From: Edolisoma coerulescens | Taxonomy: Eukaryota > Chordata > Aves > Passeriformes > Campephagidae | Direction of reading: 5' to 3' | DNA: 64,000 bases | Assembly (NCBI GenBank): GCA_013397115.1 | Contig: VWZW01005402.1 | Location: forward strand, 66,036-130,035 | Shown: positions 48,701 to 57,700 of the stretch, one piece after another | Layout of the letters: each line of letters begins with the position of its first letter | How positions within the stretch are numbered: the stretch's first letter is position 1 | Notes under the pieces: generated by a model | The model's input: only the letters and a program-made list of their open reading frames with translations | Database searches by the model: none | Told to the model about the DNA's origin: nothing | Translations under genes and position numbers: made by a program

Positions 48701-51700
48701 CAGGGCAAGAGCAGCACTGGGAGATGTCCTGGGGTGCAGACAGACAGCACTGGTGCCCCCTCCCTGCCCGTCCTTTCCCAGATGAGTTACTTTGGGCTGA
48801 AGCTGCAGCATCTGCTCAGTGAGGAGCTGCCCGCTCCCAGCGTGGATTTGGAGCACCGAGCTGAGCCCTTCCTGGTGCCAGCCTGCTGCCAGCCCCTGGG
48901 GGGGTGAATCAGAACTCTGGGGGAGCTGCCTGCATCCTCTGGGGGATCCTGCCAGCTGGGAGAGGGGAGCACGGAGCCAGGGAGCACCCAGCACCCGCGG
49001 GATGGAGGGCAGAGAGCAGCCCTGGCCGCCCCCTGTGCCTCTCCTGGGTGAGAGCTGGCTCCGGGCTGCTTTTCTTGTGCTTTCAGCAGCTCGTCAGCCT
49101 CAGCCATCACCCACTGGCAGCAGCGGTGTCAGGAGACACGAAGCAACCTCTGCTGGCAGCTGGGAGTGGGTGGGGAGGGCTGCAGGTGTTCCAGGAGGCG
49201 TTGGCATGGGGATGCTGCCAGAGCTGGTTCCTGGCAGGGTTTCTGTGCTGTTTGCAGAGCACAGGCACCGCTGCCCTGCTGTGCTCGGCTCGGGGGGCAC
49301 CGAGGGACTCGGTCCTGAGCCTGACTGGGAGCAAAGCCTGTGTAGGAAGCTGCAGACCTGGAGTATGAGATGCTCCTACAACTCTGAGTAACTGCTGTGA
49401 TGTTGGGCACGTCTTTGATTTCGGTTTCCCCGCACACGTGCAATGGGCATCAGCCTTTCTCTAACCAAGGCTGGAATAAGGCTTATTTGCAAATACAGCA
49501 CTGGCAGTTTGGGTCGAAGAATGAGCCTGACTTCCCCCCTCTGCTCATCCCCTGCTGAGAAATGGTAGGCACGAGGCTGCTCTGCTTGTTTGGTGTTCCA
49601 GAGGCTCCCTGTGTGAGCCAGCCCAGCTTCAGGTTGTGTTCTGCAGTTTTGGGCACAAAACCCCACTCCTTCCTGAGCACAGCTCAGCTCTGTGGGGCTT
49701 TGATTGTGGGGCTTTGCATCCTCAATGCAGTTTTGAGCTCATCTCTTCACAGGAATCTTTGAACCCTTGGATCAATGAGACCGGAATAGAAGAAATCTGC
49801 TTTTATGTTCTCCAGCCTGTTTGTTTTTGTTTGTTTGCTCACTTTAAATACCTTTGAAGTACCTAAAAAGTGTTTAGGGCTGATAAAATAGGCAGCATTG
49901 ACCATCCCTCTGCTGATGCAAGCGGGGAGGTGGGGATGCTGCACTCCCTGCCAGCCTGTGCCTGGGATGCTGCCCAGGGACAGGGATGTTCCTTCCCTGT
50001 GGTTTGCTCAATCTTCCTGCAGAAAACTGTCAGCTGGGAGATGTGGCTGTGTGAGAGCAGCATCTTGCTGACAGTGGGCCAGCCCTGCTCCCTCAGGCTG
50101 TGATTTCACTGTCTGGGGAGCATTTGCCTTCCCCCGGGCAGACGAGTCAGGGTCACATCCCCAGCATGGAACCTGCCCTGTCCTTACCAGTCACACTGAG
50201 TAAGTGCAGCAATTGAAAGTGCTTAATATTAAATATCCTCAGCTCTATTTGACTTCTCCCAGGAGCTGCTGGGCTGCAGCTCAGCCTTTTTTTCATTCTG
50301 AAAATGAAAGCCCAAGGCCGTGCTGGGTAATTGTACCTGCTGATGCAGGGGGGTGATGGATGAGGTGCTGGAGAAGCAGAGCAGCTTTTGGCCAAGTGGA
50401 AGGTGGGATTGGTGGGATTGGTGGTCTGGTGGCTTTGTTGTGCTCCAGCAGGTGCTCAGAGGGAGAGCTGGAGCAAATATTCCCATGTGCCTGCAGGAAG
50501 GTGTCCAAAAGACCTGTCTGGGGTGGTCCTTCAGGGAGCAGGGCAGGAAGGATGGGAGAGCTGCTTCCACAGGGGGGGTTCTGGAGCGAAGATTTAGGAC
50601 TTCTAAAAGATGTCTCTTCTTTGTAATGAGTTCTTTCTAAATCTGAGTAACCTCTGCTGTTACAGCTGTTAAATCCTTCCAACACTGATGGAGGGGGATG
50701 AACCTCTGAGTCATTTGGATTTTAAACTCAGTAATTTAGCACTCACTTCAGACTGCCCCAGTATTGGCTTTAGGAAGTTTTAAAATACTCTTCCCAAGTA
50801 TTTAATGTCCCTCTCTTATCTTGCTGTGTACATGAGCCTCCTTCCCAGCATCTGTTTAAAATCCAGCAGGAGTTCTTGGCTCCCAGCAGAGGAAATGCTC
50901 CAGGACTGGAGAAGATGATATTGTGCTACTGAAATTTGTTTTATCTCGATGCCAGGCGAGATGGCAAGTGCTGGAAAAGAGGATGAGGGAGAGGCCAGTT
51001 CTCAAAGCCTGCGGCAGAGAAGGCACAATGTGGCTTGTGGCAAAGCCATCTCTTGTTGTGGGGAGGGAGAACTTTTTGGAAATGGTTGGTTCTGGGAAGC
51101 CTGAAGTTCCCCTTGGCTGCAGCTCCTGACTCCAGCAGCACTCCCAGCCCTGCTGTGCTGTCTGGTTCCTGAGTGCACTTTCCCCAGACAGTTTCCCTTG
51201 TTGGGGCTGTGTAGGAAATGCCGTGGCTGTGGTGCTGCTCTGTCCAGCAGCACAGCAGTGCCCTTAGGAGCAGGATCCTCTGCTTGCTGTGCTTTTTATG
51301 CAGTACAGAGCAAGAAAAGGAGAAGGCAGTTCTGTTTCTTGCCCAGCTAGAATTACTTTTTCTCTCTTAGAAGTTCCTGTGTGGATGACCACGGTCTGCT
51401 TTGGCACTTCTATGAGCAGGACGAGGCCAGACCTTCAGCAGAGTCTCTGTAATCTCTTGAGTGACCTCAGGACCATCTTCCTTCCCTGGCAGGGACAGGC
51501 CCATGGACAGCCAACCTTGGCTTAGCAAAAACTCCTGGCAGAGCCCAGGATCGCAGTCCAGCGTGGGCAGCATGTTCCAGGAGCTGCTGTGGGCTGGTGG
51601 CTGGTCACAGCAGCATCCAGGAGGAGGGATCATTCACCCTCTTTTTTAGAGGATTTTACTGTGGGTGTTTGATGGCTGCTGAGCTGACACGTGGTTGCTC

Positions 51701-54700
51701 CTTCTCTGCCCTCCCTGAGTCAGTCTGGAGGACAAAATCCTGTCCTTGGGCTTGTCTGGCCGCTGGAGATGTGGCCCCTGTTAATTATTGTGTGTCACTT
51801 TCTAGCTAAACTCTGGGTTTGATCTCTGCTTGCTCAACGCGAGCTGATAATGGATGGTGGGAGGTCATGAGACTCTGCTGGATCCTGGCAGAGAAAATCC
51901 TGCCCTTAGAAACAAGCCAGGTGTTGCTGCCAAGTCCATCACACTGCTCTTGAGTTAGCCCTGAGGCTGTGAGCCTCCTCCCAGCCTGCTCCACCCAGTT
52001 CAGTTTATCTCCCAGAAGATCCTTCTGTCCCCACAACTGTTCCTCTCTGAAGCAGACGATTGCCTGGGGGGGTTATGGTTGGAGGAGGCTGTGCCTGACA
52101 TGGCCCAACCTTCCCACAGCCTCCAAGGCTTGTATTTGAGAAGTGTTTCGTGGTTGGGTGCTCTGTGTTTTCTGCTAATACCCCTCCCCATAATATTTCA
52201 TTCTTTGACCCAAATTGCCGATGCTTTATTTGCAAATAAGCCTTGGTTAGAGAAAAGCTGATGCTTATTGCACACCTGGGAGAAAACCAAAATCAGAGAT
52301 GTGCCCAACAGCAATTACTCAGAGTTGTAAGGCTGCAAATAAGATCACCTTGTACTCCAAGACTGCAGCTTTCCTACGTTGAGTTTACTCCCACTGGGGG
52401 AAATAAATAAGAAATCAGAAAACAAGTAGCTCCCTTGTTCCATTTCTGTCTCCAAGGGGGACTCTTTTCCAGGTTTTACATCTTCCATGTGAGTGTGAGG
52501 GCTCTTTGGCCCGTGGTCCAAAGTGTCTCCTCATTCCCTCTCCCCATCCGAGGAGCCTCTGTGCCAGCTGCTCACCCTGAGTGCAGTCAGCAAACGCCCC
52601 AGGGCTCTGGGTGCTGTGTAGATGTGCAGCCTTGCTGTTATCTCTGTTATTTTCAGCCCCGTTGCTCAGCTGTCAGACTGGGTTGTGGAGATGCAGGACT
52701 CGGGTGACACAAACACGGAGCAGCTTCTGCCAGATCAGCCAGACGAGCATCGTGCTGCAAAAGGAGCTTCTCTTTATTGCCACGTGTTGTGTGCAGCTCT
52801 TTTAAAGGAACAGTTTTGCCACGGAGGAGAAAACTGCAGGATTCCTGTTCTGGAGCAGGGTTTTGTCGTGCTCAAGGTCTGTTGGGAGGCTGAGATTTGT
52901 TTGTGCTCTGTGTGCCAATGGATACAGCTCATCAGTGCTGGAGCCCAGTCCTCCCAGCAGAACAGGGATCATTCCTGTCCTTGTGGCTCCCAGTTCTGTA
53001 TCCTCAGACACAGAAGGACCCAGAGCTGTTGGGATTCCCTGGTCCTTTCCTGCCTGCAGGAGGGGGGTAAGCAGATGGTCCTTCCCATGGATGGGCACAC
53101 AACAGCTTGGCACCAGCATTTTATGGCCCAGTCATTGTAAATAACTGATACTATTTGCTTTCTCTGTTTAGAGAAAAGTATTGTTCTACCCCAGTAGCAA
53201 CTGGGAAAACAAATGCCACCATTTATCAGGCGAGTGCTGACAATAATAGAGGTCAAGTGGATTTATAGTGCCAGAACCCATTATGTGTTTGAAGACTAAT
53301 TAAAGCCTTAAATGAGATGCTTGTCCTACTGGAGGCTGCTTTTCTTTTTTTTTTTTTTTCCTTCTTTCTTTTCCTGCTGCTGTGCTTGTTTTCCCCCTCC
53401 CCCTTTCCTCTTAAAGAGCTTTGCTGTAATAATGGAGCACGAGCCTGACAGAGCTTCCCTGATTAGATGTCAGCAGCGTATGATTTGAGATGCTCCGTGA
53501 GCACTGGGAGCGCTGGACCGTATCTCCACTGTCACTTCGGAGCTGGGAAGGGTTTCCAGACCAGCATTCCACCCCAAACAACTGGCTGGCTGCTCTGATT
53601 TAATCACATTGAGCAATATTTAGAGTTGTCTGCCAGAATCAAGGTTCGGGTCTGTACAGCTGGGGGGAGGCGCTGGCCGGGGCTGCGAGAACTCGCCCAA
53701 AAGCCAAGTCAGTATCTTGGCTAATGCAGAAAGGGGAGGAAATGACCTTTTCATGAGAATACAGCAGGCCCTGATGCCGGGTTTGTTGTGTTGTTTGGGG
53801 TGCCCAGCCCGTGCTTTGTGGGGAGCAGGGGGCTGTGTGCGCAGCTCGCCCGGGAGCGCTGCGGGCAGCGGGGGCTGATGTTGGCTGCACCACCCTTCCC
53901 TGTTGGTCTTCCATGGAGTCCCCTGTCAGGTTGAATTCTGCCTGCTCTGGCACAGCCCCCCAGAGGGATCCAGCATGTTCCCAGCCTGCAAAGATAGAGC
54001 TGACGCTCAGTCTGGGGTGGGGGGGCCCTGCTCCGCCGCTCTGGCTCGAAGCGGGAGGGAGGCGGCAGCTGCGGGCGAGGGGGCAGAGCTGGGAGTTATC
54101 AAAGCACATGTCAGCTTGATGAGAGCTCCTGCCAGGGCTCCCTGAGTCGCTGCTACACATGTTCAGCTCGATCTTGTCAACTGCAGTCTCTTGGAGATGG
54201 AGCCTGTCCATGGAGGAGCAGAGCTCTGCCCGCACTGTCTGCCCAGCTTGCCCTAGTGCTCCTTTCCGTGAGATCATCCCATCACCGTCCGTGACAAAAC
54301 TTCCTTGTGCTCTCCGTGGCTGCAGAACAAATACAAGAACGTGAAAACCGTTAAACTCGCCTCAGCAACCAAGCTGCAAAAGCGAAAAGTTGAAAAAAAA
54401 TTTTTAAAATCCCCTTGGTTCGTGGTGCTGTTGAGATCCTAGGTGTGGGGGCGGGGGGGAAAGGAGGAAGAGATTTTGAAAAAAAATATTTAAAAAAGGA
54501 ACAACACCCCTGAGCAGTGAAAAGAGCAACATCCCAGGAGCTCCAGGAAAACAGGGCATGAATGCAGCCAGTCAGGAGCGTTGCTCAGCTGATGTTCACA
54601 AGAAGGCTCCAACTTGCTCTCTTTGGGACCTCAGTAAACCTCCAAGACAGAGAGAGCATTTAGAAAGGCCCCTGAGGTTTTCCGTTGCTCTGCAGCAGGC

Positions 54701-57700
54701 TTGGTAAACATGCCAATAAATGCTGGAGAGAGAGAGGAAAAAAACCTTCCAGAGGAACAGACCTGGGTTTTCAGCTGCTCAATCCTTCCCATCCCCGCTG
54801 CTGCTGCTGCGGGTCAGCACTGGGGAGAAGGAGGCAGAGTTCAACTTTGGCTGAGCATTGAGTGGTGCTGCAGGTATTTCTGGGAAAAATAAGTTGGAGG
54901 AGGCTGAAAGTTGCATCTGGAGCCATCTGAGGGAATGGAGACAGAAAGCTAGCGGGACTCCTGTCGTGGGACACTTGTGAGTATGGAAAGCTCTGCTCTC
55001 CTGGAAGGTGGATGAGGACGTGTGGGATGAGAAGGGGAGAAGCTCCCACACGTCTGGTGGGAGTTGCTGCTGCTGTGGATCCAGTTTCTGGTAGCCCTGA
55101 GTGATAAGGACCCTCTAAATTCTTCTTGCTGCTTGTTTTACTGGTGGTGAGTGGGGACAGTGTTTGGCCCCAGCACTGGCTGGGATTTCTCCTGGAAGGA
55201 ATATCTGAGTTGGATGAAGTTGTTTGTAACTCTGAACTTCTTCCTCTCTCAGCTCAGCTGTGTTTAAACCCCACACAGCCCTAGACAGGCACCAGCATCA
55301 GAACAAGGGAAAAAGAGGAGTTGTTCTGCTGGGGTGGGCTCAGCTGCCCGTGTCTATTAAATTAGCACTGGACAGGTTTTCTCAGCTCGGAGATTAATGG
55401 CTGCTGGCCAGTGGTTCAGCGCTCTGGGAACACACAAAAGCACCTGAGGACGGAGGTGTGTAATTAATGACTCTTTAGACAGCTGGAAATGGTGTGTGTT
55501 TATCTAACTGGGCACACTTTGCTGCTTTCTTGCTTTCCTGGAAGCGGCTGTTAAACGGGGCCGTGACGCACGCTCACTTTCAGGGGCTGGCCTGGCCTCT
55601 GAAACCCAAATGTGCCTCTGCTCAGGTGTTTGTAGGTGATTTTTAATCCAGACCCCCCTTGCTGCTGTAGGTTATTCTGAGGGAAGCCACAGGCAGCTCT
55701 GGCAGTGGCCATAGGGCGTAACTGGGAGCCACTGGGAGCAACCCAGCGCTGCCTTCCCCTCGCTGAGCTCCTGCCTGAGCGACGTGGCAGCACCCAAAAG
55801 TCCTTCACCCATCTCACAGCCACCTCCTCCATGCTGAGGATGGTGGGAATGTGGTGTGGCAATAAGAATTTTCTTCAGGAACAGAGGTGTTGTGCATTAG
55901 AAGGGGCTGCCCAGGGAGTCACCACCCCTGGAGGGGTTCAAGGAACGACTGGACGTGGCACTCGGTGCTCTGGTCTGGTTGACAAGGTGGGAATCGGTTG
56001 GATTTGAGATCTTTGAGGCCTTTTCCAATGTGAATGCTCTGAGCTGCTGCCAGGTGGGTCCCTGGCTTTGTGTGGAAGGGGTAGGGTTTGGTGGGAACGC
56101 CGACTGCTCCTCGTGACGTGTGTTCCTCGCCCTCCTGTGTGTTCTCATCAGTGTCTGTTCTCCACCTCCAGCCCTGATGTCAGTCCCCTGAACTCAAAGC
56201 CTGGTAATGAATCACCTTAAAACAAAGCTGGTGCTAATGTGCTTTCTGGAGCAGAGAGGCAGAAATATGCAGAAATGTTTTGCTGATTGGAGTCTTCACA
56301 GCTGCAAGCAGTAAATCCCTTCAGGGTGGCGAGGGGCACAGACATAACCTTTAGGTCACTTATGAGCGAGCTGTGATGTGTGTTCACGACCCTTGGTGAG
56401 GTGCCAGCTGATCTGAGCTTGTCTCTTGTGAAGCTGAGCTTTTCAAAGCAGTGCTGTGCTGGGAGTTGGTGCAGTTTGGATGCAGCTGTGGTGGCATCTG
56501 GAGCCCTGGCTGAGCTGGCTGTGTGCTGGTGCAGGAATCCCTGGAGCCTTTTTCCATTTAATCCCCATGCTCTGCTTTCAGCCAGCCTGGATTTGTGAAT
56601 TCTGTGCCTTCTCTCTGTTAAGTGTGCCCAGTGAGCAGCTCTGTGGCCCCCTGAGCTTGGGGGGGTGAGGAGCCCTGGTGCTGCTGGGTCGGTGGGAGCT
56701 GGGGACGGTGGGGTTTGGGGAGTTTGCTGCTGCAGGAACCACACAGAGCTCCGTGGTTTCCGTTCTCAGGGCTCAGCGTGGGCATCATTCCTCCCCCAGG
56801 GCTTCCCCTCGAGCCTGGAAGCTGTCACAGGACCTTGAGCAGAGAGTTTCGGTCTCTGCCCCGCGTGGTGTTGCTGGAGGGGGGAGCCACGTGGGGATCA
56901 GCTAAAGTGAGCCTTCAGGAGTGATCAGGGGAGGGCAGAAGCTTTCCCAGATGTGGTGAAAGCATCCCAGAGCCATTTTGTACGTCCTGGCTGTTTGTCA
57001 GCAAGGCAGGAGCAGCTGGGGACAGGTTGAAGGGAGACTGGGGAGGTGAAGAGGGTTTGGAAACCAGGAGCCAGAGCTGAACTGTGTTTCACCCACTCTG
57101 TTGTTGTTGGAATCAAACATCAAAATCTTATGAAATCTCAAATAAATATCATAAAGTCTGCCAAGTTTTGATTCCTCTGTCAGGTTCAAGGCAAGATTTT
57201 GCTCCCCTTAAGGCTGGGCCTATGGTAGTTAGAAAATATTTGCTCCTTCACTTAGTTTTCCAGCCTCTGTGGCTATAGAGGAAAGCTCAAAGTTGAGTCC
57301 CAGAAACATTCTTTCAGTTAAAAACATGATGATAAAGCAGAAGATCCCCAGATGTATTAAATTGTCTATTTGTTATGATTTTTCTCAATGCCAGTCCCAT
57401 GACTTTTGTGGTTTAGGGTGAGGTTTGTAACTCCTGAATTCCAGAGACCTTGTCTGAGATCGGGGTCATGGTGTGACCTGGCTGCAGCTCGGCAGCCAAA
57501 GCCTCGCACAGCCCTGTGGCAGTGCTTTAAAAAGACCCAAATCAATAGGAAAAAAACCCCACATCTGGATCTCAAGGCCAGCACAGCTGCAACATCCCAT
57601 CCCTTTGACTTTTAGTTAACCAGAGCAGAGGATCTGCCGTGGTTTGGGTTCTCTCTGCGTGACATTGGTGACACCCCCCTGATGTGAGTGTGTTGTTTTG

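Larger units (their letters stand above)
53280..54345. promoter_or_regulatory. Candidate regulatory block or internal promoter in intron 9
   Basis: The block begins with an AT-rich part (TAATTAAAG near 53300) and a pyrimidine tract (53339-53412). It continues with a non-repetitive part rich in homeodomain-like cores (GATTAGATG, GATTTAATCACATT). It ends in a CpG-enriched part (about 53810-54090) followed by duplicated E-box motifs. A short GPSM1 form carrying only GoLoco motifs is known in mammals and starts inside the gene. A CpG-rich stretch upstream of the linker exons could serve as an internal promoter, but this is inference. Confidence 0.3.

Noticed and set aside
53639..54277. 212-codon minus-strand frame over the CpG-rich part of intron 9
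   Set aside because: GC-rich sequence has few stops, and the translation is low in recognisable structure.
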